A DNA stretch of 64,000 nucleotides from JBGOTP01 sp963717075 (GCA_963717075.1 CAVQVI010000016.1:62001-126000); one strand, 5' to 3'. Numbered from the stretch's first letter, positions 26,573 to 36,234 are shown. Numbers and translations are program-made. The notes: generated by a model from the letters alone, not told the origin.

Positions 26573-27922
26573 TCACGCGCGAATCAGCGCCAGCACCTCT
26601 TCCCGTTTCTGAGCCATCATGGCCGGCGTGGTGGCTTCCAGATTCAGCCGCAAGAGCGGCTCCGTGTTCGACGGGCGCACGTTGAAGTGCCAGTCCGGGT
26701 ACTCAACGGAAATGCCATCGAGCGTGTACTGATGTCCGTCCTTATAACGGGTCGCAAGCGCGTCGAGCTTCGCCGCGACATCGTCCATCGACGGAAGCGT
26801 GGTATTGATCTCGCCCGACAGGAAGTAGCGTTGGCGGAGCGGATCGACCAGTTGCCGGAGGCTCTGCTTGCGTTTGGACATCAGCTCGAGGATGAGGAGC
26901 GCCGGAATGAAGCCGTTGTCGGCGTAGAAGTTGTCCCGGAAGTAGTAGTGCCCCGTGACCTCGCCGCCGAATACTGCGTTTGTCTCACGCATGCGCTTCT
27001 TGAAGAACGCATGCCCGACACGGTTCATGAGCGACGTGCCGCCATGCGTGGCGACGATGTCCTTCACCGCATAGCTGGCGCGAAGGTCGTAAATGATGGT
27101 TGCGCCAGGGGCCTTGAGGAGAAAGGCTTCGGCGAGAAGCGCCGTGATGAAGTCTCCAGAGATGAATTCGCCGGCGCCGTCGATGAAGAAGCAGCGGTCG
27201 GCATCGCCGTCCCAGGCGATGCCGATGTCGGCCTTGTCGGCGATGACGCGCTCGACGATGTCCTGACGATTTTCCTCAATCAGCGGATTCGCCTCATGAT
27301 TCGGGAATCGCCCGTCAATCTCGAAGCAGAGCCTGGAGGTCCGGCATGGCAGGCGATCGAACAGCTTGGGCGCGACGAGTCCGCCCATGCCACTCCCGGC
27401 ATCGAGCACGACCTTGAACGGCTGTACCAGGCTGGGATCGATGAACGACATGACATGCTCGACGTACGCATCGAGCACATCTTTGGTCGTCAGGGCACCG
27501 CGGTGTGGCGTCGGCGGCGGCAGCCGGTGACCGGCAATCATGTCGCGGATATCCGAAATGCCGGCGTCGCCGCTCAGGGGGAACGCGTGCTCCCGCACCA
27601 TCTTCATCCCGTTGTACTGCTTCGGGTTGTGGGACGCGGTCACCTCCACGCCGCCATCGAGCCCGTCCTTGGCAACCGCGAAGTACAGCATGTCGGTCGG
27701 AATCATTCCGTAATCCACGACGTCCGCGCCCTGCGATCGTGCGCCTTCGATGAATGCGGCAGCAATCGCAGGAGACGACAGCCTCATGTCTCGTCCGACG
27801 GCCACTCGCTTCGCGTTCAGATACGCGATGAAGGCGGTGCCGATCTGGCGCGCCGTGTCCTCGTCGATCTCATCGGGATAGGTGCCGCGCACGTCGTAGG
27901 CTTTGAAAATGGCGGGGTTCAT
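26573..27922 (-). CDS. Phosphomannomutase/phosphoglucomutase
   Basis: This 449-residue phosphohexomutase interconverts hexose 6- and 1-phosphates for sugar-nucleotide synthesis. The catalytic Ser loop is TASHNPKQYNG, the metal loop is DGDADRC, the sugar-binding loop is GGEVTGHYYF and the phosphate-binding loop is RPSNTEP. Its start overlaps the nucleotidyltransferase gene upstream, so the two are probably one operon making GDP-mannose or a similar sugar nucleotide. Confidence 0.92.
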   Translation of the reverse strand: MNPAIFKAYDVRGTYPDEIDEDTARQIGTAFIAYLNAKRVAVGRDMRLSSPAIAAAFIEGARSQGADVVDYGMIPTDMLYFAVAKDGLDGGVEVTASHNPKQYNGMKMVREHAFPLSGDAGISDIRDMIAGHRLPPPTPHRGALTTKDVLDAYVEHVMSFIDPSLVQPFKVVLDAGSGMGGLVAPKLFDRLPCRTSRLCFEIDGRFPNHEANPLIEENRQDIVERVIADKADIGIAWDGDADRCFFIDGAGEFISGDFITALLAEAFLLKAPGATIIYDLRASYAVKDIVATHGGTSLMNRVGHAFFKKRMRETNAVFGGEVTGHYYFRDNFYADNGFIPALLILELMSKRKQSLRQLVDPLRQRYFLSGEINTTLPSMDDVAAKLDALATRYKDGHQYTLDGISVEYPDWHFNVRPSNTEPLLRLNLEATTPAMMAQKREEVLALIRA

Positions 27923-29066
27923 TCGATGATCTCCGTGGCTTCCCAGCGGTGAGGCACCTCTGCTCAGCGCGTCTGCGACGGCGAACGCGAAGCCGTAGCT
28001 GAAGCTGAGGAGCCGAAATCGTGCTGTAGTCCGTAACGACCGACTTGTCGCCAAGAACGGTTCCAGGCTCCACCATGGCGTTTCTCCCGATGTGGCAGTG
28101 GCGCCCGATAATGGAGCGGCGCACGGACGCTTCCTGACTGATGCGCGTGTTGGCCCAGACGATGGACCGCTCAACGACCGCGTGCTCTTCGATGTGGCAG
28201 TGGCGGCCGATGACGCTGTAGGCGCCAATCCGCGCACCGGTCTTGACGACCGCACCCTCATCCACGAAGCACGGGCCCTCGAGCATGACGCCCTCGTCGA
28301 TCCGGGCTTGCGGCGAAACGACCACTGCCTTCGTATGGCCAAACAGCGACGAACGAAAACGACCGTCCATGATGTCGTGATGCACCAGTGCGTACTTCTC
28401 GGGTGTGCCGATGTCGATCCAGTATCCGCGATCGATGTACGCGACGAACGTCTCGTTGCGCTCCACGAGTGACGGAAAAAAGCTGCGCTCGATCGACCAT
28501 GGTGTGTCTTTTGGGATACGGTCGAACGTGTCAGGCTCGAGGACGTAGATGCCGGCATTGATGGTGTCGCACGTAATCTCGTCAGGCTTTGGTTTTTCCA
28601 GGAAGCGCCGGACGTTGCCGTGCGGATCCGTTTCGACGAGGCCGTAGGCCGTAGGATTCTCCACCGGTGTCAGCACGACGGTGGCTTTCGCTTTGCGCTC
28701 GCGATGGAGGGCAATGACCGACGCCAGATCGACCTCCGTCAACACGTCGCCGTTGAAGACCACAACCGATTCCCTGAGCGTCTCGCCGGCATAGCGAATA
28801 GCGCCCCCGGTGCCGAGCGGGGCCGGCTCCACGACGTAGCGAATGCCAAGACCGGTCTCGCTGCCGTCGCCGAAGATCTCTTCAATCCGCCGTGGCTGAT
28901 AGTTCAGGCTGAGAATGACCTCGTCAATTTCCGGTACCTGTTTGAGCAGGTCGAGTTGGTAATGGAGAAACGGTCGATCGAAAATTGGAACGATGGGTTT
29001 GGGTGTGTGAATGGTCAACGGACGAAGCCTGGTGCCCTTGCCCCCGGCGAGGAGAATCGCCTTCAT
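27870..29066 (-). CDS. Sugar-phosphate nucleotidyltransferase (mannose-1-P guanylyltransferase type)
   Basis: This 398-residue protein has the nucleotidyltransferase signature MKAILLAGGKGTRLRPLT, the metal site FNGDVL and the substrate loop FLEKPKPDE. A left-handed beta-helix C-terminus with hexapeptide repeats (GARIGAYSVIGRHCHI) follows. The last 50 nt overlap the pmm start in another frame and read as a basic tail (LRLRVRRRRRAEQ), so a late indel may hide the true stop. It would supply NDP-mannose or NDP-glucose. Confidence 0.85.
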   Translation of the reverse strand: MKAILLAGGKGTRLRPLTIHTPKPIVPIFDRPFLHYQLDLLKQVPEIDEVILSLNYQPRRIEEIFGDGSETGLGIRYVVEPAPLGTGGAIRYAGETLRESVVVFNGDVLTEVDLASVIALHRERKAKATVVLTPVENPTAYGLVETDPHGNVRRFLEKPKPDEITCDTINAGIYVLEPDTFDRIPKDTPWSIERSFFPSLVERNETFVAYIDRGYWIDIGTPEKYALVHHDIMDGRFRSSLFGHTKAVVVSPQARIDEGVMLEGPCFVDEGAVVKTGARIGAYSVIGRHCHIEEHAVVERSIVWANTRISQEASVRRSIIGRHCHIGRNAMVEPGTVLGDKSVVTDYSTISAPQLQLRLRVRRRRRAEQRCLTAGKPRRSSNEPRHFQSLRRARHLSR

Positions 29067-29098
29067 CGCAACTCGCAATGATATCATGTGTTACGCGC

Positions 29099-29707
29099 AT
29101 GAACCTGCCGAACGCTCTCTCGGTCACGCGCATTTTTCTCGTTCCGCTCCTCGTGGTTGTGCTCTTTACCACCTTCGAGGGTCGCATGATCCTCGGCGTG
29201 CCCAAGGAACTCGTGGGTGCAGCGATCTTCGCGATCGCGTCGCTGACTGATTGGCTCGACGGGTACTTTGCGAGGCGACGGCAGCAGGTCACCGCGTTCG
29301 GTCAGTTCATCGATCCGCTCGCCGACAAGCTGTTGACCGTCGCGGCCTTCGTCTCGCTCGTGCAGATGGGGCTGGCGCCAGCCTGGATGGTGGCCATCAT
29401 CCTTGGTCGCGACTTCGCGATCACCGCGTGGCGCAGCTATGCCTACACGCGCGGCGTGGCCATGCCCGCATCGCCACTGGGCAAGATCAAGATGGTTGCG
29501 CAGATTGTCGCGATCATCGCACTCATCCTCGGAAAGAAGCACCTGCAGGGGTTTGTCGTGGTGGGGCAGATCGCGCTGTGGGTATCGGTCGTGGCTGCGC
29601 TGGCGTCGGCGGCGGATTACTTCCGGCGTTTCAGCTGGCTGACGGGCCCGCGCCCGTCAAGCATCCCGGCCGCCGTGAATCCGCACACCGACCGTACGGC
29701 CGGCTAG
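29099..29707 (+). CDS. pgsA: CDP-diacylglycerol-glycerol-3-phosphate 3-phosphatidyltransferase
   Basis: This 202-residue membrane enzyme makes phosphatidylglycerol phosphate. It has the full CDP-alcohol phosphatidyltransferase motif, DG(x2)AR(x8)G(x3)D(x3)D, spanning DGYFARRRQQVTAFGQF and IDPLADK, and four to five helices. It is divergent from the nucleotidyltransferase gene, with only 32 bp between start codons. The C-terminal 25 residues are a disordered tail. Confidence 0.92.
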   Translation: MNLPNALSVTRIFLVPLLVVVLFTTFEGRMILGVPKELVGAAIFAIASLTDWLDGYFARRRQQVTAFGQFIDPLADKLLTVAAFVSLVQMGLAPAWMVAIILGRDFAITAWRSYAYTRGVAMPASPLGKIKMVAQIVAIIALILGKKHLQGFVVVGQIALWVSVVAALASAADYFRRFSWLTGPRPSSIPAAVNPHTDRTAG

Positions 29708-29710
29708 TCC

Positions 29711-30475
29711 CTATTGGGACGCCTTCTTGCGGGGAATGAGCAGATCGCCCCTTTGCACCGCGTCACGCGTCATCGTCAAACGGACAACGGCGGTGTCGGC
29801 GCTCGCGTGGACCACGATCGCTTCGCCGACCGGCGCGAGGGGGAGACCGCTGACGTTGAGGTCGCGATAGATCGCGAACCGGGCGCCAGGCTCCGCACCG
29901 TGGCTCAGCCCTGCGTCGATCACCATGAAATCTCCAGTCCCGCCCGTCAGGCGCTCCTCGTCTCCAAACAACACGCGCGCAGGCATGGAAAAGTCGAGTT
30001 CACCGGTCGTGTCGGTCCGATCGAGATGCTCCGGAAGAACGGGCTCGAAGTACGGCTCGAGATAGTCGCCCCGCAGAATGCCATCGCAGGCGAATTCCAC
30101 CGTGCCAATGGAGGTGGTCTCGTTGACAGCGACGATCCGCAACCAGCCGGCGGTGACAATCGCTCTGGGGCCGTCAACGTGCCAACCGGAGGCGGGGGCG
30201 CGGCGGATGACGAATTGCTGGCCAAGGGCGACACCGCGGCCGGTGCCCGCGCCGATGATGAGCAGGTCTCTCGTGCCGAACAGGCCTCTTGGCGCACTGT
30301 CCTGTGCGCCGATGATGCGCAGGGGGTCGGTCGGTCCCGTCGTGCTGGTCGCCCGAGGCGCGCATCGCGCGGCGTTCTGAATACCAAGAGGAATGTCGGC
30401 GCCCCGAGCCGGGCTGGCAGCAGCTCCATAGAGCACCGCAGCCAGTACGATCAGTCGTCGTGTATGCATCATCAT
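29711..30475 (-). CDS. Secreted protein of unknown function
   Basis: This 254-residue protein has a signal peptide (cleavage near ARGAD). It contains two similar beta-rich segments about a hundred residues apart, around GTGRGVALGQQFVIRR and GLSHGAEPGARFAIYRD, resembling repeated SH3-like or FlgT-like units. It is translationally coupled to bamD by a 4-nt overlap, hinting at a cell-envelope role. No named family was recognised. Confidence 0.75.
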   Translation of the reverse strand: MMMHTRRLIVLAAVLYGAAASPARGADIPLGIQNAARCAPRATSTTGPTDPLRIIGAQDSAPRGLFGTRDLLIIGAGTGRGVALGQQFVIRRAPASGWHVDGPRAIVTAGWLRIVAVNETTSIGTVEFACDGILRGDYLEPYFEPVLPEHLDRTDTTGELDFSMPARVLFGDEERLTGGTGDFMVIDAGLSHGAEPGARFAIYRDLNVSGLPLAPVGEAIVVHASADTAVVRLTMTRDAVQRGDLLIPRKKASQ

Positions 30476-31308
30476 CGTGACCTCGCGTCCAATTGTGCCT
30501 TCAATGTTGTGATCCGCCTGCGGGCTTCGTCGAGGTACTCGCTCTTTTCGAATTCTCTGACGAGCCTCTCGAAATACGGGAGTGCTTCAGCTTCACGCTT
30601 GGACTTCAGCAGTGATTCGCCCAGATAGAAGTAGACGCCGTCGCGCCCGCTGAACTCCGGGTCCTGTTTGAGCAGTGCATTGAACCGCTCGATCGCCGCG
30701 GGATATGCCTTGGCCTGCTGATAGTAGAAACGGCCAACACGAAATTCTGACTCCCCGAGCCGGTCCTTCGCTTCGCGGAGCCGCTCCTTCACTTCGGACA
30801 GGTAGTTACTGCTGGGGTAGCGCACGATGAAGGCTTCGAATTCCCGGATGGCATCCTTCGTTTCGGTCTGGTCACGCGGCGCACCGCGCATCTGCCGGAA
30901 GTGGGCGGAAGCCAGCTTGAACTGCGCATAGTCGGCGCGCCGGTGCAACGGGTAATAGGAGAGGAACTCCCGGAACTCATTGATGGCCAGGACAATCGAC
31001 GCAGTGCCGCCCTCGCCGAGGTATGTGTCACCGACCCCCAGCTTGGCGTCGGGGCGGAGCGGGCTCTGCACGTAGGTTTCGTTGAGCTGCTTGAAGTACT
31101 CGCGCGCCGTCAGCCACTTCTCCTTGGCAAGGGACTCCATGCCCTTGTCGTACAGGAATTGATCGGGCTGGGCTGTGCCCGCGGGGACGACGCGCCCGCT
31201 AGCTCCTTTCGCGCAGTTGACGGTGCACAGCAGCAAGATCGCCACGGTTGCGAGATGAACGCACCGCGCCGCAGCGGGTCGTGAAGGCTCGAGCTGTCGG
31301 TCAGTCAT
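30472..31308 (-). CDS. bamD: Outer-membrane assembly lipoprotein BamD
   Basis: This 278-residue lipoprotein of the BAM complex has a lipobox (LLCTVNC) followed by a TPR superhelix. Typical stretches are KWLTAREYFKQLNETYVQSP, EFREFLSYYPLHRRADYAQF and EFEAFIVRYPSSNYLSEVKE, the last being a BamD hallmark. ATG 31308 starts the signal; the frame is open a little further upstream. Confidence 0.88.
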   Translation of the reverse strand: MTDRQLEPSRPAAARCVHLATVAILLLCTVNCAKGASGRVVPAGTAQPDQFLYDKGMESLAKEKWLTAREYFKQLNETYVQSPLRPDAKLGVGDTYLGEGGTASIVLAINEFREFLSYYPLHRRADYAQFKLASAHFRQMRGAPRDQTETKDAIREFEAFIVRYPSSNYLSEVKERLREAKDRLGESEFRVGRFYYQQAKAYPAAIERFNALLKQDPEFSGRDGVYFYLGESLLKSKREAEALPYFERLVREFEKSEYLDEARRRITTLKAQLDARSR

Positions 31309-31491
31309 CAGTATTCCGCTGCACCCGTTTCGCGCACCACTCTTCTCCATCTACCGATGAGAAACATTGTACACAGCCAGGAGAACATCCTGAGCCGGCA
31401 GAGCTGGCCTTGGAGCGTCGTACCACAGTATTTCCACAAACGCCCGGAGTCGACAGAGGACCCACGCTGCGGAATTGCGCTCGCCTGCTCA

Positions 31492-31914
31492 CTACCGCAC
31501 CCTGCGCTCGGGCGTGCGGAGCATCGGTCTGACGCGGACCGGCACCCGACAAGGCCGGCCGCTCCTGTCGAGCGTCGCATGCACGGTGTAGCCTGTGGCG
31601 AGCACTGCGGCGTCCGACGAACGAACGACCTCATAATTGAAGCGGATCCGTACCGGCGACACCAGCGTTCCCGCGGTGTGAATCTCGAGCTCGTCGTCGT
31701 ACCGCGCCGATTGGCGGTAGTCGCAGTGCGCCTCGGTCACGGGCAGCGAGAAGCCTTCCGCCTCCATGGAGCGATACGTCCATCCCGCCTCGCGCAGCAG
31801 ATCAGTTCGTGCCACTTCGAACCAGACCAGGTAGTTCGCGTAGTAAACAACGCCCATTTGATCGGTTTCGGCGTATCGCACCCGAACGCGTGAAACCGAC
31901 GCGTGGGCGCTCAA
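31492..31914 (-). CDS. YbgC-like acyl-CoA thioesterase
   Basis: This 140-residue hotdog-fold protein begins with the family signature YAETDQMGVVYYANYLVWFE, where Asp and His/Tyr positions form the thioesterase site. It overlaps the start of the rpe gene's stop by 4 nt and is therefore in the same operon. The 180 bp between it and bamD hold no gene. Confidence 0.85.
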   Translation of the reverse strand: MSAHASVSRVRVRYAETDQMGVVYYANYLVWFEVARTDLLREAGWTYRSMEAEGFSLPVTEAHCDYRQSARYDDELEIHTAGTLVSPVRIRFNYEVVRSSDAAVLATGYTVHATLDRSGRPCRVPVRVRPMLRTPERRVR

Positions 31915-32597
31915 CGGGCAGCGGGCGTTGGAAGGGCTGCCAGCGCGGCAGCCTTGAGTTCGCGGGTTGCGCGTTCAGGATCCGGCGCATTGAAGAGAGC
32001 GTTCCCGGCTACGAGAATTCGCGCACCGGCGGCGACGACGCGGTCGACGGTGCTCATGTCAATCCCTCCGTCGATTTCGATGGAGGCTGTCGTGTTCCCG
32101 GCGCGATCGAGCGCGGCGCGCACGTCGCGGAGCTTAGACTCCGAGCGTGGAATGAACGTCTGTCCGCCAAAGCCGGGGTTGACCGACATCACGAGGACGA
32201 AGTCGAGATCACCGGCAATCTGCTCGATGGCGACGACTGGTGTTGACGGATTGAGCACGACGCCTGCCTGGACGTGGAGAGCCTTGATGGCGTGGATGGT
32301 CCGGTGCAGATGAGGCAGCACCTCGACGTGGACGGAGATCATGCTGGCGCCAGCCTCGGCAAAGGCCTCGATGTAGCGGTCGGGATCCGTAATCATCAGG
32401 TGAACATCGAGCGGAATCCTGGCCCGGCGCCTGAGCGCCCTGACGACGACGGGCCCGATCGTAATGTTCGGGACGAAATGTCCGTCCATGACGTCGACGT
32501 GAATGAGGTCGGCCCCGCCACGCTCGACGGCGGCCACGCTGTCGCCCAGCGCCGCGAAGTCGGCTGACAGAATCGACGGCGCAATCAGCACGCTCAC
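31911..32597 (-). CDS. rpe: Ribulose-phosphate 3-epimerase
   Basis: This 228-residue TIM-barrel enzyme of the pentose phosphate pathway has the signatures APSILSADFAALG, HVDVMDGHFVPNITIGP and VMSVNPGFGGQTFI, plus the Asp of EIDGGID. These supply the metal His/Asp ligands and catalytic Asp residues. It overlaps both neighbours by 4 nt. Confidence 0.95.
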   Translation of the reverse strand: MSVLIAPSILSADFAALGDSVAAVERGGADLIHVDVMDGHFVPNITIGPVVVRALRRRARIPLDVHLMITDPDRYIEAFAEAGASMISVHVEVLPHLHRTIHAIKALHVQAGVVLNPSTPVVAIEQIAGDLDFVLVMSVNPGFGGQTFIPRSESKLRDVRAALDRAGNTTASIEIDGGIDMSTVDRVVAAGARILVAGNALFNAPDPERATRELKAAALAALPTPAAR

Positions 32598-33316
32598 CTG
32601 CTCACCTCAACCGAGATGGGTTCGCCGGGGCCGATCTGGAACCCCGCTTGCGGGCTCTGGCGCAACACCACACCAGGAGGGACGCTGGGATAGGGAGTCG
32701 ATCCGATGATGGCCACTCGGAACCCGTGCCCCCGGAGCAGTGTGGCGGCACGATCCCCGCTGACGCCGATGAGATCCGGCATCACATACGTGCCCCCCGG
32801 TGCGGTGCGGTTGACAAGCAGCGCGACCTCCGCCGCACCCGACCCGGGGCGTGGATCCTGGGCCACGACCACGTCGAACGGATAGGAGGGCGAGCGAATC
32901 TCCGAGATGCCGGTCACGCGCAAGCCGTCCTGTGCGAGACGCAACGCGGCCATCCGTTCGGTGTCACCGCCGAGCGACGGCACCTTCAGTGCGCGTGGAC
33001 CGGCACTCAGCCACACTTTGACGCTTCGCTGCCGTCGCGTCGGGGTGCCCGCCGATGGTTCCTGCGCGAGGACGCGCCCGGCAGCTATCTTGGGATCCAT
33101 CCGTCGGCTCTCGTCGACTCTGATCGTCAGACCGAGGTTGTTGGCGACAGCCGTCGCTTCGCTGGCAGTACGATTGCCGAGATCGGGAACCTTGACCTCC
33201 CGCGCACGCAGTGCGACGCGCATGGACGCGGCGGCAAAGAGCAAGAAGGTCGCGATGAGTGCTCCGGCAAGCGCGAGGAGTTTGCCCGCGCCCCAGACGC
33301 GCGTTCCAAGGGCCAT
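32594..33316 (-). CDS. PASTA-domain membrane protein
   Basis: This 240-residue protein has one N-terminal membrane helix (LLALAGALIATFLLFAA) followed by three PASTA domains. Examples are VKVPDLGNRTASEATAVAN and MPDLIGVSGDRAATLLRG. PASTA domains bind peptidoglycan or muropeptides in kinases and PBPs, but no kinase or transpeptidase domain is present here. It sits between rsmB and rpe and is coupled to rpe. Confidence 0.85.
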   Translation of the reverse strand: MALGTRVWGAGKLLALAGALIATFLLFAAASMRVALRAREVKVPDLGNRTASEATAVANNLGLTIRVDESRRMDPKIAAGRVLAQEPSAGTPTRRQRSVKVWLSAGPRALKVPSLGGDTERMAALRLAQDGLRVTGISEIRSPSYPFDVVVAQDPRPGSGAAEVALLVNRTAPGGTYVMPDLIGVSGDRAATLLRGHGFRVAIIGSTPYPSVPPGVVLRQSPQAGFQIGPGEPISVEVSR

Positions 33317-33349
33317 TGGATGCGCGATCGTACTACAAGTAAGGTCGCG

Positions 33350-33412
33350 GAAGTCGTAGGCCCGACCTTGAGTAGGGTCGTTGAAGTCGTAGGCCCGACC
33401 TTCAGGTCGGGC
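33350..33412. repeat. REP-like palindromic repeats at the rsmB 3' end
   Basis: Two units (GTAGGCCCGACCTTGAGTAG and GTAGGCCCGACCTTCAGGTC) belong to the same family as the array at 1.3-1.6 kb. The rsmB stop codon lies inside the second palindrome. Confidence 0.85.
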
Positions 33413-34769
33413 GATCTCTTTCGAAGGCCACGCCGAAGAACGCTTCCAGGCCGTGCGCGTCCGGCGCCGTGCGCAAATGGCCGCGACCGTCGACCACTGA
33501 TGCCGGGAGCAGCGGATGCGCCCGCCGCGCGTCCAGTACGGTGAATCCAGCCGAGACGTGAAGAAACTGGTCGGCGACCTGCTCGTTTTCTTCCGGTTCG
33601 GACGAACACGTCGCGTAGATGAGTCGTCCACCAGGAGCCACTCGGTCGGCTGCGCGAAGAAGCATCTGCAATTCGGCCGCCGCCAACCCCGGCAGATCGG
33701 ACTCGGTCCGCCGCCAGCGAATGTCCGGATCGCGGCGGAGCGTCCCCAGACCCGAGCAGGGAGCATCCACGATGACGCAGTCGAATTCAATGGAGAAGGG
33801 GAGCGGATGGAGCAAATCAGCCTGGACGAGGTCGATGCCGACCGCGCCTGTCAGCGCGATGGTGCGCCGCAGCAGGGCCATGCGGCGTGCACGAACGTCG
33901 CACGCGACGAGCCGCGTGCGGCGCTCTCGCGCGGGTGCTGAGCCCAGCATCGCGGCCGCAAGGGCGGTGGTCTTGCCCCCCGGCGCGGCGCACGCGTCGA
34001 GCACGAGCGGTCCCGGGGCGTCGCCCGCCAGCAGCGTGACGAGCTGGGACGCTTCGTCCTGAATCACGAAACCTTCGCCAACAGGGCGCCCTTCGTCGAC
34101 GATGAGCGCGTCCGGCGCGAAGCGGCCAGGCCGCGTCCGCACGCCGATGGACGCGAGCCGCGCTTGCAACTCGTCCCGGGACATCCGCAGCCGATTGGTT
34201 CGAAGCGTCAGCGGAGCGGGGGTGTTGTTGAACTGCAGCCACGCCTCGGCACGTTCGAACCCGAGGCGATCGTACCAGCGGGCCGCGAGCCATCGTGGGT
34301 GTGACAGGGTGATGCTGAAATACTCGAGCGCCGCTTCGCGATCCTCTGCGTGGCGCGGTCTGGGCGGTAGGGGCAGCGTCCGTCGACGTCGGACTGCGGC
34401 TCGCAGAACCGCGTTGACGAAGCCGCTCGCGCTCGTTTTGCCGGCCCTCCGGGTCAGGTCAACCGCATCGTCCACGATGGCAGGCGCCGGAACTCTGGTG
34501 AGATGCACGAGCTGATAGAGCCCGATGCGCAGGATCTCAATGACCTCCGGATCGAGTCGATCCAAACGCCGCTTCGAGAATTCCAGGATGAGATGGTCCA
34601 GGGACGCACGCCAGCGCTGGACGCCCGTGGCGATCTCGCTGGCGAGCGCGCGATCCCGGTCATCGGCGAGTGACGCCCGTGCGTGGGCGATTGCCGCCGG
34701 CAGATCGGTGCGGCCGGTCGAAACCGCCATGAGAATGTCGTAGGCGGCCACGCGTGCCGGGCCGATCAT
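33402..34769 (-). CDS. rsmB: 16S rRNA (cytosine-967-C5)-methyltransferase
   Basis: This 455-residue enzyme has an N-terminal NusB-like RNA-binding domain (residues 1-145) and a C-terminal SAM-dependent m5C methyltransferase domain. The SAM motif is LDACAAPGGKTTALA. The two catalytic Cys motifs are VDAPCSGLGTLRRDPDIRW and YATCSSEPEENE. ATG 34769 overlaps the fmt stop by 4 nt. The last residues (ERDRPT) and the stop are supplied by a REP palindrome, so the C-terminus seems to have been altered by repeat insertion. Confidence 0.93.
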   Translation of the reverse strand: MIGPARVAAYDILMAVSTGRTDLPAAIAHARASLADDRDRALASEIATGVQRWRASLDHLILEFSKRRLDRLDPEVIEILRIGLYQLVHLTRVPAPAIVDDAVDLTRRAGKTSASGFVNAVLRAAVRRRRTLPLPPRPRHAEDREAALEYFSITLSHPRWLAARWYDRLGFERAEAWLQFNNTPAPLTLRTNRLRMSRDELQARLASIGVRTRPGRFAPDALIVDEGRPVGEGFVIQDEASQLVTLLAGDAPGPLVLDACAAPGGKTTALAAAMLGSAPARERRTRLVACDVRARRMALLRRTIALTGAVGIDLVQADLLHPLPFSIEFDCVIVDAPCSGLGTLRRDPDIRWRRTESDLPGLAAAELQMLLRAADRVAPGGRLIYATCSSEPEENEQVADQFLHVSAGFTVLDARRAHPLLPASVVDGRGHLRTAPDAHGLEAFFGVAFERDRPT

Positions 34770-35731
34770 GGGGCGGATGTCAATCGTTCCCCGGCGGGGA
34801 GCCGATGGCCGGCCAGGAAATCGCGCGCGGACATGGGGCGCGTGCCTTCGGTCTGGAGCTGCACAATCCGAATGACTCCCTGGCCGCAGGCAACGCGCAG
34901 GTCGTCGCCGCTGGCGTCCACGATGGTCCCCGGTGCCGTGTCGCCCCGATCCGCGCCCGCGCTGCCGTCGTCCAACGCGGAGCGCAGGAGAATCAGTCTC
35001 ATGCCGTTGACGTATGCGTGCGCGTGCGGCCATGGATGCAGGCCGCGAATGTGGTTGTGCACGTCAGCTGCCCTCTGAGTCCAGTCGATCATGCCGTCGG
35101 CCCTGGTCAGGCGAGCCGCGTAGGTCGCCGCGGAATCGTCCTGTGGCATTTCTGGCAACGTCCCTGCCGCGAGTCCATCGAGCGTCGAGACGAGGAGCGC
35201 GGCGCCGAGGGTGGCGAGGGCGCGTTCGACGTCCTCGCTCGTGTCATCGGGGGCGATCGTTCGTCGAACCGTCGCGAGCATAGGACCTGCGTCGAGCGCC
35301 TTGACCATGCGCATGATGGTCACACCGGTCTCGCGCTCGCCCGCGATGATGGCCCGGTGGACCGGAGCGGCGCCTCGATACTTCGGAAGCAGCGACGCGT
35401 GCACGTTCACCATGCCGAGGCGAGGTGCGGCCAGAACCGCCTCCGTGAGGATCCTGCCGTACGCGGCCACGACGCCGAGGTCTGCGTGCAGGTTGGCCAA
35501 TGCGGACACGAAGCCCGGATCCTTTAGTACGGGCGGCTGGAGAATCGGAAGGGCGGCCAGTCTGGCGCGCGCTTTGACCGGGGTGTCGGTCGTTTTCTGT
35601 CCGCGACCGCGCGGCCGATCGGGCTGTGTGACCACCGCAACGACCTGATGTCGCGAAACGAGCAGTGCGTTCAGTGTCGGAACGGCAAACGCGGGAGTGC
35701 CGAAGAATACGACACGGAGAGCGTCTACCAT
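34766..35731 (-). CDS. fmt: Methionyl-tRNA formyltransferase
   Basis: This 321-residue enzyme formylates initiator Met-tRNA. It has the N-terminal FFGTPAFAVPTL, the catalytic region VNVHASLLPKYRGAAPVH and the C-terminal OB-like domain with AREFL-type ending (SARDFLAGHRL). It lies between def and rsmB, the usual bacterial order, with overlapping genes. Confidence 0.95.
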   Translation of the reverse strand: MVDALRVVFFGTPAFAVPTLNALLVSRHQVVAVVTQPDRPRGRGQKTTDTPVKARARLAALPILQPPVLKDPGFVSALANLHADLGVVAAYGRILTEAVLAAPRLGMVNVHASLLPKYRGAAPVHRAIIAGERETGVTIMRMVKALDAGPMLATVRRTIAPDDTSEDVERALATLGAALLVSTLDGLAAGTLPEMPQDDSAATYAARLTRADGMIDWTQRAADVHNHIRGLHPWPHAHAYVNGMRLILLRSALDDGSAGADRGDTAPGTIVDASGDDLRVACGQGVIRIVQLQTEGTRPMSARDFLAGHRLPAGERLTSAP

Positions 35732-36234
35732 TTGCCCGCGCGCGTCAGCTTGCGGATCTTTCGCACGATGAGGTCGCGCTTGATTCCGCGAAGACGATCA
35801 ACAAACAGCGTGCCGTCCAGATGGTCCATTTCATGCTGAAAGGCGCGCGCGAGGAGTTCGGTCCCTTCAATCCGCTGCGGCGAGCCGGTGCGGTCGAGGC
35901 CTTTGACAACCGCGCGCAATGGGCGGACCACGGTCGCATTGAAGCCCGGCACGCTCAGGCACCCCTCTTCCTCGAGCTGCACGCCATCCCGTTCGACGAA
36001 CTCGGGATTCACCATTACGATGAGGTCTTTCGAATCGTGGCCGATGGACAAGTCGACGACGAAGATCCGCAGCGGCACGCCCACTTGGGGGGCAGCAAGT
36101 CCAATCCCTGGCGCAGCGTACATCGTTTCGATCATGTCGCCGATGAGCCGATCGACATCGGTCGAGAGCGTGTCGACGGCTTGCGCCGGGTCGTGCAACG
36201 TGGAGTCGCCGTACTTGAGAATGGGCCTAATCAT
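35725..36234 (-). CDS. def: Peptide deformylase
   Basis: This 169-residue metalloenzyme has the three motifs of the family: PGIGLAAPQVG, EEGCLSVPG and QHEMDHLDG, with Cys and two His as metal ligands. It heads the def-fmt-rsmB cluster and overlaps fmt by 7 nt. Confidence 0.96.
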   Translation of the reverse strand: MIRPILKYGDSTLHDPAQAVDTLSTDVDRLIGDMIETMYAAPGIGLAAPQVGVPLRIFVVDLSIGHDSKDLIVMVNPEFVERDGVQLEEEGCLSVPGFNATVVRPLRAVVKGLDRTGSPQRIEGTELLARAFQHEMDHLDGTLFVDRLRGIKRDLIVRKIRKLTRAGKW

